Positions 9,254 to 16,553 of a DNA stretch of 64,000 nt are shown one piece after another. The position numbers and the translations under genes are program-made. Below the pieces are notes generated by a model that saw nothing but the letters and a program-made list of their open reading frames with translations, searched no databases and was not told where the DNA came from. The stretch's first letter is position 1. The number at the start of each line of letters is the position of its first letter. Source of the stretch: Demequina lignilytica (lineage in GTDB: Bacteria > Actinomycetota > Actinomycetes > Actinomycetales > Demequinaceae). The stretch is from the NCBI RefSeq assembly GCF_030418305.1, contig NZ_JAUHPX010000007.1:62001-126000 (forward strand), in the 5' to 3' direction.

Positions 9254-9356
9254 GCGCTCCCACCTCCCGCATCGTCCGGTCCCTGCGAGGCGCAACCGGG
9301 CATAATCCCTGGATGTTCCCCGGCACGATCCCACCGCACGCGCCTACCCTGGACGC

Positions 9357-10037
9357 ATGTGCGGCCGCTACGCGAACTTCCTCACCGAGCAGGAGCTCGT
9401 CGACGCCTTCGAGATCGCCGTGATCGCGGACGACGCGCGCCTGGCGCCTCGGTACAACATCGGGCCCATGCAGGACGCGTCGATCGTGGTCGCCCGCCAG
9501 GAGGGCGCCCGCACCCTGGAGACCGCGCGGTGGGGGCTGGTGCCCGTCTGGGCGAAGGACCCGAAGGTGGGGGTCCGCGCCTTCAACGCCCGCTCGGAGA
9601 CGGTCGCCGAGAAGCCCACGTTCCGCTCCGCGTTCGCCAAGCGCCGCTGCCTGGTGCCGGCCAACGGGTACTACGAGTGGCACACCGAGGGCACGGAGAA
9701 GACCCCGTACTTCATCCACCGGGCGGACGATGCGCCGCTCGCCTTCGCGGGCCTGTACGAGTTCTGGAAGGACAAGGCCCTCGGCGACGAGGCGGAGTGG
9801 CTCGCGACCTTCTCGATCGTGACGACGGCGGCGCGAGGCGAGATGCAGGAGATTCACGACCGCCAGCCGGTGATGCTCACCCAGGACGAGGCGGATGCGT
9901 GGCTCGACTCCGCGTCGACGCAGGACGACCTGTGGGCGGCCATCGGGGCCCCGGCGCCCGAGCTGACCTGGCACCGCGTGGGCAAGGCCGTGGGCAACGT
10001 GCGGAACCAGGGGCCGGAGCTGGTCGAGCCCGCCTGA
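9357..10037 (+). CDS. yedK: SOS-response-associated (SRAP) peptidase, YedK/HMCES family
   Basis: A sensor and crosslinker of abasic sites in single-stranded DNA. The protein is 226 residues. After removal of Met1, the N-terminal C2 (MCGRYAN) forms the thiazolidine DNA-protein crosslink. The other active-site residues are visible: N77 in AFNARSE, E107 in NGYYEW and H167 in EIHDRQP. Length and motif order match the family. It stands alone, divergent from the exchanger gene. No LexA box was recognised in the short upstream gap, although a copy of the dispersed 10-mer is at 9268. Confidence 0.95.
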   Translation: MCGRYANFLTEQELVDAFEIAVIADDARLAPRYNIGPMQDASIVVARQEGARTLETARWGLVPVWAKDPKVGVRAFNARSETVAEKPTFRSAFAKRRCLVPANGYYEWHTEGTEKTPYFIHRADDAPLAFAGLYEFWKDKALGDEAEWLATFSIVTTAARGEMQEIHDRQPVMLTQDEADAWLDSASTQDDLWAAIGAPAPELTWHRVGKAVGNVRNQGPELVEPA

Positions 10038-10096
10038 GGGCGCTGAGCCTCCCGCAGGAGTCGACGATGTGCCGGGAGGGGCGCTGACTTCCCCGC

Positions 10097-10189
10097 AGCG
10101 GGTGGAGGCGGGGTGGAGGCGGGGCGGGGTCGGGGCGGGGGCGGGGCGGGGTGGGGGCGGGACCTGGGGGCGGGGGTCGGGCGGGGCGA
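10097..10189 (+). repeat. G-run-rich tract with G-quadruplex potential
   Basis: About 15 runs of three or more G, separated by one to a few bases, on the plus strand (GGGGCGGGG units), within the 204-base gap between the YedK gene and the response regulator. It contains no convincing reading frame. The run density is enough for several overlapping G-quadruplexes on the non-template strand of the regulator gene. Confidence 0.75.
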
Positions 10190-10195
10190 ACCAAC

Positions 10196-10213
10196 TTACA
10201 CTTGTACGACAAG
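10196..10213 (+). promoter_or_regulatory. possible -10 box with adjoining palindrome, two-component operon
   Basis: TACACT is followed at once by the perfect palindrome CTTGT-ACG-ACAAG (10201-10213), about 30 bases upstream of the response-regulator GTG. It suggests a promoter with an operator over the transcription start; the controlling protein is unknown. Confidence 0.4.
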
Positions 10214-10241
10214 CATCTGGGGGCAGAGGCCGGGGAGCGCA

Positions 10242-10952
10242 GTGATCAGGATCGGGATCGTCGAGGACGACGCGGCCTGCCGTCGGGACCTGCTCGACCA
10301 CCTCGCGCGCTACGCCGAGGAGAACGACGTCCAGTTCGACCTCCGCACCTTCCCCGACGGCGAGGACATCGTCGAGGGCTACCGCCCGCAGTACGACATC
10401 CTCTTCCTCGACGTCGAGATGCCGGGCATGGACGGCTTCGAGGCGGCGCACGCGATCCGCGAGGTCGACACGGACGTGGTGATGATCTTCGTCACCAACA
10501 TGGGCCAGTACGCGATCAAGGGCTACGAGGTCGACGCCCTCAGCTACCTGCTCAAGCCCGTCCCCTACTTCGCCTTCGCGCAGGAGCTCACCCGCTCGCT
10601 CACGCGGCTCAACAAGCGCGAGTCCCGCGGCGTGGTCCTCAGCGTCAACAACGCGCTGGTCCGCCTGGACCCCAGCGAGATCGTCTACGCCGAGTCGGTC
10701 AAGCACCGCATCACCATCCACGCGCTGGACCGCGTCTACACCTTCTCCGGCACCCTCAAGGCGCTCGAGGAGGAGCTGGGCGACCACGGCTTCTTCCGCT
10801 CCAACAACTGCTACCTGGTCAACCTCCAGCACGTGAGGCGCGTCGACCAGTCGACGTCGGTGATGACCAACGGCGCCGCCCTGACCGTGAGCCGGCCGCG
10901 CAAGAAGGCCTTCATGGACGCCCTCGCCGACCACATGGGCGGGAAGCGGTGA
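10242..10952 (+). CDS. LytTR-family response regulator (AgrA/LytR type)
   Basis: A 236-residue regulator with an N-terminal receiver domain (EDD at 8-10, phosphoacceptor D57 in LFLDVEMPGMDGFEA, KPV near 108) and a C-terminal LytTR DNA-binding domain (about 135-236, including GTLKALEEEL and FFRSNNCYLVNL). The GTG at 10242 follows CGGGGAG. The stop overlaps the kinase start by GTGA, so the pair is translationally coupled. Such regulators bind direct repeats upstream of envelope or bacteriocin genes. Targets are not evident here, though the convergent glycan operon is a neighbour. Confidence 0.93.
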   Translation: MIRIGIVEDDAACRRDLLDHLARYAEENDVQFDLRTFPDGEDIVEGYRPQYDILFLDVEMPGMDGFEAAHAIREVDTDVVMIFVTNMGQYAIKGYEVDALSYLLKPVPYFAFAQELTRSLTRLNKRESRGVVLSVNNALVRLDPSEIVYAESVKHRITIHALDRVYTFSGTLKALEEELGDHGFFRSNNCYLVNLQHVRRVDQSTSVMTNGAALTVSRPRKKAFMDALADHMGGKR

Positions 10953-12265
10953 TCCCCATCGAGGACGCCCTCCAGGACATCCCGCGCTGGCTCACCGGCA
11001 CCGCCGAATGGGGTGCCGCGCTCGTGTACATCCTGCTCGCCCCCAAGCGCCTGCGTCGCGTCCCGCTGATCGCGGCGCTCGCGGGCGGGCTCATGCTCCT
11101 GTGGGGCGTGCAGGAGCTCGCCGGCTCGCTGCCGCTGGGCCTGTGGTCGCTCGGCATGGTGCTGGCGGGCGGCGCGATGTACGGGCTCATCTGGCTGTGC
11201 GTGGACACCGACGCGAGGGGCGCGGGCGACCTGTTCGCCCGCGCGTTCGTGCTGGGCGAGCTGATCGCCTCCCTCGAGTGGCAGCTCGACCAGCACTTCT
11301 TCGGCGGGCCCGACTGGACCTGGCAGCGCGTCGTGCTGCTCGCGGTCGTCGTGGGCGGCTCGCTCGGCGCCGCCTTCCTGGTGGAGCGGCGCAACTTCCC
11401 GCCCGGGCTCCGGATCGCGATCGACGGCCGCATCCTCGCGTCGACCCTCTCGATCGCCCTGGTCACGTTCCTCATGTCGAACCTCAGCTTCATCTCGGAC
11501 ACGGGGCCGTTCTCCGCGCGCGAGGGCCGCGAGGTGTTCTACGTGCGCACGCTGGTCGACCTGGCCGGCTTCATCGCCCTCTACGCGATGCGCAGCCAGC
11601 GCCTCCAGCTGCAGCGGGCGATCGAGAACCAGTCGATGAACACGCTGCTGCGCACCCAGCACGAGCAGTACCTGGCCTCGCGCCAGCAGGCGGACGCGGT
11701 CAACGCCCGCTACCACGACATGAAGCACTACATCACGGCGCTGCGGGGCGAGGAGGACGAGGGCGTCCGGGCCCGCCTCGCCGACGAGCTCGAGGAGTCC
11801 GTCCGCGGCTACGGCGCCTCGGCGCTGCGGACCGGCAACTCCGTGGTGGACACCATGCTCGCGACCAAGGTCGCGCAGGCGGAGACGCGAGGGATCACCG
11901 TGACCTGCGTGGTCGACGGCTCGGTGGTCGACTTCATGGACGTCATGGAGATCGTCACGGTGTTCGGCAACGCGCTCGACAATGCGATCGAGGCGACCTC
12001 ACGGGTGGCGGACCCGGAGCAGCGGCTCATCCGCGTCGCCGTCTACCGGCAGGGCGACTTCGCGGTGCTGAGGTTCGAGAACTACTTCGGTGGCGAGCTG
12101 CGCCTGGTCGACGGCCTGCCGCCCACGACCAAGGACGACTCGCACCACCACGGCTACGGCCTGAAGAACATCCGCCAGGCCGCCGCCGCGCACCAGGGCA
12201 CCTTCACCGTCCACGCCGAGGACGGCTGGTTCGTGCTGCGCATGCTGGTGCCGATCCCGGGCTGA
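10949..12265 (+). CDS. membrane sensor histidine kinase, AgrC-like GHKL type
   Basis: A 438-residue kinase. Residues 20-215 hold about six membrane helices. A linker and a dimerisation motif with H256 (ARYHDMKH) follow, then a GHKL ATPase domain with an N box (NALDNAIEA) and a G-rich lid (HHHGYGLKNI). The sensor is entirely in-membrane, as in AgrC-like peptide sensors, and no PAS or HAMP domain is visible. The GTG overlaps the regulator stop by 4 bases. No AgrD-like peptide gene was found nearby, so the signal is unknown. It ends 26 bases before the convergent GT2 gene. Confidence 0.9.
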   Translation: MIPIEDALQDIPRWLTGTAEWGAALVYILLAPKRLRRVPLIAALAGGLMLLWGVQELAGSLPLGLWSLGMVLAGGAMYGLIWLCVDTDARGAGDLFARAFVLGELIASLEWQLDQHFFGGPDWTWQRVVLLAVVVGGSLGAAFLVERRNFPPGLRIAIDGRILASTLSIALVTFLMSNLSFISDTGPFSAREGREVFYVRTLVDLAGFIALYAMRSQRLQLQRAIENQSMNTLLRTQHEQYLASRQQADAVNARYHDMKHYITALRGEEDEGVRARLADELEESVRGYGASALRTGNSVVDTMLATKVAQAETRGITVTCVVDGSVVDFMDVMEIVTVFGNALDNAIEATSRVADPEQRLIRVAVYRQGDFAVLRFENYFGGELRLVDGLPPTTKDDSHHHGYGLKNIRQAAAAHQGTFTVHAEDGWFVLRMLVPIPG

Positions 12266-12276
12266 CGCCGGCGGGG

Positions 12277-12286
12277 GGACGATGCG
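12277..12286 (+). repeat. intergenic copy of dispersed 10-mer GGACGATGCG
   Basis: An exact copy in the 26-base gap between the convergent kinase and glycosyltransferase genes. Confidence 0.6.
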
Positions 12287-12291
12287 TCGGC

Positions 12292-13308
12292 TCAGTTGAA
12301 GCCGACGCGCCACTGCGCCGCCTTGTATGCGGCGAGGGTGACCTTCCGGCCGGGCTTGCCCGGCAGGTTGATGATCTGGCCGAGGGCGCCGCGACGCAGG
12401 CGGCGGTGCAGCGTCGGGTCCTCGTCGCGGATGGAGCGCCACAGGGCCTCCTTGGCGACGATCGCGTCGTCGGTGCCGGAGCGCAGCAGCAGCGTCGAGG
12501 ACACCGCGCAGATGATCTCGAGGTAGTGCGTCATGTACCGGTACGCAGCGTGATCGGGCGAGATCTCGGTCATGGCGTGCTCGGTCATCATCCGGTTGAC
12601 GCGGAGCTGCTGGTCGAGCCGGCCGATCATCACCTGCTCGGAGACCGACTGCCCCTCCCGGCCGATGAAGTAGCGGTACAGGTCGACGTCGAGGTAGTAG
12701 ATCCGCTCGACGTACGGCAGCGGCATGTACGCGAAGATGTTGTCGACGTAGAACGTGTGCTCGGGGAGGCGCAGCCCGACCTCGCGCAGCAGCTCGGTGC
12801 GGTACACGATCGAGTGCATGAGGAAGTACTGGGTCTTGCGCAGCTTCCCGACCTCGTCCCAGCCGAACACGCGGGCCTGGGGCAGGGCCCGGCGGTAGCG
12901 GACCGCGCGCTTCTTCTCGCGGCCCTCCTTCTCGTAGACGAAGTTGCTGAGCACCATGTCCACGCCGTCCGAGTCGGCGTCGAGGCGCTTGAGCGTGGCC
13001 AGCAGCTCGGCGAGCGCGTCCGCGTCGACCCAGTCGTCCGAATCGACCACCTTGAAGTACCGCCCGGTCGCGACCTCGAGCCCCACGTTGATGGTGGAGC
13101 CGTGACCGCCGTTGACCTTGTGGATCGCGCGCACGCGGCCCGGGTACCGGTCCGCGTACGCGTCGGCGACGTCGCCCGTGGCGTCACGGGAGCCGTCGTT
13201 GACGATCAGGATCTCGACATCGTCCCCGCCCACGAGGAGGGAGTCGATGCAGCGGTGCATGAAGTCCGCGGAGTTGTAGCTGGGGACGACGACGGAGAGG
13301 GTGGTCAT
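12292..13308 (-). CDS. family 2 glycosyltransferase
   Basis: A 338-residue GT-A fold enzyme. The N-terminal SVVVPSYNSA and VNDGS motifs and DSDDW at 89-93 (the metal and nucleotide-sugar site) are those of inverting GT2 enzymes. The C-terminal third is polar and lacks membrane helices, so the enzyme acts at the inner membrane face. It is the last gene of the operon running from 19502. With GtrA it probably glycosylates a polyprenyl- or wall-linked glycan. Donor and acceptor cannot be deduced. Confidence 0.9.
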   Translation of the reverse strand: MTTLSVVVPSYNSADFMHRCIDSLLVGGDDVEILIVNDGSRDATGDVADAYADRYPGRVRAIHKVNGGHGSTINVGLEVATGRYFKVVDSDDWVDADALAELLATLKRLDADSDGVDMVLSNFVYEKEGREKKRAVRYRRALPQARVFGWDEVGKLRKTQYFLMHSIVYRTELLREVGLRLPEHTFYVDNIFAYMPLPYVERIYYLDVDLYRYFIGREGQSVSEQVMIGRLDQQLRVNRMMTEHAMTEISPDHAAYRYMTHYLEIICAVSSTLLLRSGTDDAIVAKEALWRSIRDEDPTLHRRLRRGALGQIINLPGKPGRKVTLAAYKAAQWRVGFN

Positions 13309-13328
13309 GATGGGTCAATCATCCCATG

Positions 13329-14000
13329 TCACGAGCGCGCCGCGTCGGGACCCTCCTGGACGGTCTCGAGATCGCGCTCGACGATCTCCTCGGCCGTGTC
13401 CTCGGCCGCCTCCGCGGCGTCGGATTTGAAGATGACCTTGAAGATCGGGAAGAAGATCCAGAACGCGATCGCCGAGTTGATGATCATGGTGACCACGTCG
13501 GCCACGGCCTCGCCGCCGGACGGCCAGACGCTCTTGCACCAGGCGTAGATGGGCGCCTTGTAGAAGCCCTGCGCGGCCGCCGCGCCGATCGTGATGAGGA
13601 GGTACGCGATCACGTACCAGAACGCCGCCTTCGCGACCGAGTTGTTCGCCTTGAAGGTGATGGTGCGCTGCGCGAAGAAGTTGATGACCTGGGCGATCGC
13701 GATGGTGATCTGGACGGCCAGGAAGTACGCGAGGCCGCCGCCGATGCCGTCCGCGTCGACGGGCCCGGCCGGGTAGTCGAAGATGTAGTACTGCGAGCCG
13801 TCGACGTTGGACCCCACCGGCCAGATCTGGAACGCGACGTCCACCAGGGCGGTCTGGTAGAAGACCCACTTGAAGATCGGCATGAGCGCCAGCTGCAGCA
13901 CGGTGACCCCGTTGCTGAGCAGGAAGAACATCAGGAACTGGGCGGTGTTCGGGCGCTTGGCCTCGAACCTGCGCCACGCGTTGACGATCGGCTTGAGCAT
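13329..14000 (-). CDS. GtrA-family membrane protein
   Basis: A 223-residue protein with four predicted membrane helices (for example FLMFFLLSNGVTVLQLALM and the QITIAIAQVINFFAQRTITF region). The latter carries the N-x-x-x-x-R-x-x-x-F motif typical of GtrA. It is longer than usual (~130) because of an insert around residues 55-85 and an acidic C-terminal tail (AAEAAEDTAEEIVERD). GtrA proteins are thought to flip polyprenyl-phosphate sugars. It is 20 bases upstream of the GT2 gene, so the two likely act on the same lipid-linked sugar. Confidence 0.85.
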   Translation of the reverse strand: MLKPIVNAWRRFEAKRPNTAQFLMFFLLSNGVTVLQLALMPIFKWVFYQTALVDVAFQIWPVGSNVDGSQYYIFDYPAGPVDADGIGGGLAYFLAVQITIAIAQVINFFAQRTITFKANNSVAKAAFWYVIAYLLITIGAAAAQGFYKAPIYAWCKSVWPSGGEAVADVVTMIINSAIAFWIFFPIFKVIFKSDAAEAAEDTAEEIVERDLETVQEGPDAARS

Positions 14001-14014
14001 CTCGGGTCTCTCTC

Positions 14015-16447
14015 TCAGCGCGCGGCCTGCGCCGGTGCGGACGCCGCGGGGGTCGGGTGGTCGGCGAGCTCGGCGGTGAGGCGCTTGGACTCGCGCGCGT
14101 TGCGCACGAATCCGGAGGCCGTGGCGCCGACGCCGCGGAGGAGGTGGCCGTTGGCGATGTCGACGATCCCGTCGACCATGTCCATCGAGACCGCGCCGTT
14201 GGTCATCTTGCCCATCGCGCGGAACGGCATGTTGTACAGGAAGAACAGGTTGAGGTCGGGCTTGCCCTTGCGCTGCGAGCGCGCGATCAGGCCCTTGAGC
14301 GCGCCGGCAGCGCCGCGCGCGAGCGGGCTCGGGGCGTGATGCATCGCGAGCAGCGGCGAGTTCGCGTCGAGCGGCTCCCGCTCGCCTGACGCGGTCGGGA
14401 GCGCGCGGCCGAGCAGCGCCTCGAAGTCGACGTCCGTCACCGCGACCACGTCGCCGGTGCGGTACACCGCGGGGGCCGGGTCGGCCGCCACGGTCGCTCC
14501 GTCGACGTGCAGGACCGCCGCGACCGGCAGGTCCCTCACGTGCGAGCCGACCGCCACGCGGTACTCCCCCGCCTCGGTGACCCACGCGTCGGCGGCGGGG
14601 TCGAAGGTGCGGAACGTGTACCGGTCGAAGGGGATCTCGACGGTGGTGCTCGCGCCGGGCGCGAGCTCGACCTTGGCGAAGCCCTTGAGCTCGCGGACGG
14701 GACGATGCGCGCCGTCGGTGACGCGCTCGACGTACAGCTGGGCGACGTGGCCGCCCGCCACGGCTCCCGTGTTCGTGACCGTCGCGGTCGCCCCGGAGGC
14801 GGTGACCACCAGGTCGGAGATCTCGAAGGTCGTGTAGCTCAGCCCGAAGCCGAACGGGAACAGGACGTCCGCGCCCACGCTCTCGTAGTAGCGGTAGCCG
14901 ACGTACAGGCCCTCGCGGTACTCCGAGGCGTCGCCGAGGCCCGGGTAGTACGCGTGGCTCGGGTTGTCCTCGAGGCGTACCGGGTACGTCTCCGCGAGGC
15001 GGCCCGAGGGGTTCACCCTGCCGGTCAGCACGTTCAGCGTCGCCTCGGCACCGGCCTGGCCGCCGAGGTAGCCGTGCACCAGGGCGTCGGTCTGCTCGAG
15101 CCACGGCATCTCGATCGCCGAGCCGGCGGACAGCACCACCACCACCGGGACGTCCTCGCGGTGGAGCGCGTCGAGCAGCCCGATCTGGTTGGCGGGCAGG
15201 CGCATGTGGGTGCGGTCGTTGCCCTCGGACTCGCTCGTCTCGTCGAGGCCCAGGAACACCAGCGCCACGTCCGCGCTGCGCGCGGCCTCGACGGCCTCGG
15301 CGAGCAGGCCCGCGTCGGGCCCGCCGGTGCGACGGAAGCCCTGCGCGAAGCGCACCAGCTCGAGGCCCGAGCCGGGCAGCGCGTCGAGCACGGTGGACAG
15401 GCGGGTGGGGTTCACCAGCGAGGAGCCGGCGCCCTGGTAGCGGGGGGTCTGCGCGAAGTCGCCGATCACGGCGACCCGGGCTCCCGCGGCGAGCGGGAGC
15501 AGGCCGCCGGCGTTGCGCAGCAGCACGTGGCTGGACTCTGCGACGCGGCGTGCGAGCTCGTGGTGCGCCTGCTCGTCGACGGCGCGAGCCAGGGACGGGT
15601 CGATGCGCTCGACCAGCGTCACCATCTCGTCGACGCGGGCGTCGAGGTCGGCCTCGGCCAGACGGCCGGCGCGCAGGGCGGTGACGATCTGCCGGGCGGA
15701 GTCGAGCCCGGGCGACGGCATCTCGAGGGTGCCGCCGTTCTCCACGGCCGTCACCGCATCGTTCGAGCCGCCCCAGTCGGACACGACCGCGCCGTCGAAG
15801 CCCCAGCCGTCGCGCAGGATCTCCTGCAGCAGGTGGGCGTTCTCGTGGGCGTAGGTGCCGTTGACCTTGTTGTAGGCGGACATGATCGCCTTCGGCGAGG
15901 ACTCCCGCACCACGATCTCGAAGGCGGTGAGGTAGATCTCGCGGAGCGTGCGCTCGTCGACCACCGAGTCGGAGGCCATGCGGCGGTGCTCCTGGCTGTT
16001 CGCCGCGAAGTGCTTGGGGCAGGCGCTCACGCCCTGCGACTGGATGCCGCGCACGTAGGCCGCGGCGAGCTTGCCGGACAGGTAGGGGTCCTCCGAGAAG
16101 TACTCGAAGTTGCGCCCGCACAGCGGCGAGCGCTTGATGTTCAGGCCGGGGCCGAGCACCATGTCGACGTCGAGCGCGGCGGCCTCGGCGCCCAGGGCCT
16201 CGCCCAGCGCCGTGGTGAGCTCGGCGTCCCACGAGTTCGCGACCGTCGCGGCCGTCGGGAAGCAGGTCGCGGGCGCGGAGCCGTTGATGCCGAGGTGGTC
16301 GCCGGAACCCAGCTGCTTGCGGATGCCGTGGGGGCCGTCCGACAGGTTGAGGGACCGGATCCCGGCACGCGGGACGGCACGCGTCTCCCAGACGCTCGCG
16401 CCGCTCAGCAGCGCGGCCTTCTCCAGCTCGGTGAGCTCGTGGGACAT
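14015..16447 (-). CDS. glycoside hydrolase family 3 (beta-glucosidase-like), cytoplasmic
   Basis: An 810-residue protein with normal GH3 order: a TIM-barrel first (KRSPLCGRNFEYFSEDP; nucleophile D224 in AVVSDWGG), then the alpha/beta sandwich (about 330-560, VVLSAGSAIEMPW) and a fibronectin-III-like domain. No signal peptide is visible, so it probably works on imported oligosaccharides. The ATG at 16447 follows AAGGAA. Beta-glucosidase or beta-xylosidase activity is likely, but specificity cannot be set from motifs. It lies 106 bases after a second, permuted GH3 gene and 14 before the GtrA gene. Confidence 0.93.
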   Translation of the reverse strand: MSHELTELEKAALLSGASVWETRAVPRAGIRSLNLSDGPHGIRKQLGSGDHLGINGSAPATCFPTAATVANSWDAELTTALGEALGAEAAALDVDMVLGPGLNIKRSPLCGRNFEYFSEDPYLSGKLAAAYVRGIQSQGVSACPKHFAANSQEHRRMASDSVVDERTLREIYLTAFEIVVRESSPKAIMSAYNKVNGTYAHENAHLLQEILRDGWGFDGAVVSDWGGSNDAVTAVENGGTLEMPSPGLDSARQIVTALRAGRLAEADLDARVDEMVTLVERIDPSLARAVDEQAHHELARRVAESSHVLLRNAGGLLPLAAGARVAVIGDFAQTPRYQGAGSSLVNPTRLSTVLDALPGSGLELVRFAQGFRRTGGPDAGLLAEAVEAARSADVALVFLGLDETSESEGNDRTHMRLPANQIGLLDALHREDVPVVVVLSAGSAIEMPWLEQTDALVHGYLGGQAGAEATLNVLTGRVNPSGRLAETYPVRLEDNPSHAYYPGLGDASEYREGLYVGYRYYESVGADVLFPFGFGLSYTTFEISDLVVTASGATATVTNTGAVAGGHVAQLYVERVTDGAHRPVRELKGFAKVELAPGASTTVEIPFDRYTFRTFDPAADAWVTEAGEYRVAVGSHVRDLPVAAVLHVDGATVAADPAPAVYRTGDVVAVTDVDFEALLGRALPTASGEREPLDANSPLLAMHHAPSPLARGAAGALKGLIARSQRKGKPDLNLFFLYNMPFRAMGKMTNGAVSMDMVDGIVDIANGHLLRGVGATASGFVRNARESKRLTAELADHPTPAASAPAQAAR

Positions 16448-16510
16448 GGTGGCGGATTCCTTGGGGTGGCGCGGCTCGACGCCGCGGGCTGACGGATGGA
16501 GGGGGCGGGG

Positions 16511-16546
16511 CCCGGGGTGCCGCGCCGCGTGACGCGGCACCCCGGG
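16511..16546 (-). terminator. strong hairpin after the permuted GH3 gene
   Basis: A 14-bp perfect stem (16511-16524 with 16533-16546) with an 8-base loop starts 8 bases past the stop codon. There is no U-tract. It may be an actinobacterial-type terminator, or an mRNA-stabilising element between the two GH3 genes. Confidence 0.6.
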
Positions 16547-16553
16547 CGCCCGA

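Noticed and set aside
10097..10189. CRISPR array or tandem repeat
   Set aside because: G-runs are irregular, with no constant repeat length or unique spacers.
11008..13548. 846-codon plus-strand frame spanning the kinase and the glycosyltransferase
   Set aside because: It crosses two well-supported genes in other frames and has Arg/Ala/Pro-rich, non-protein-like sequence.
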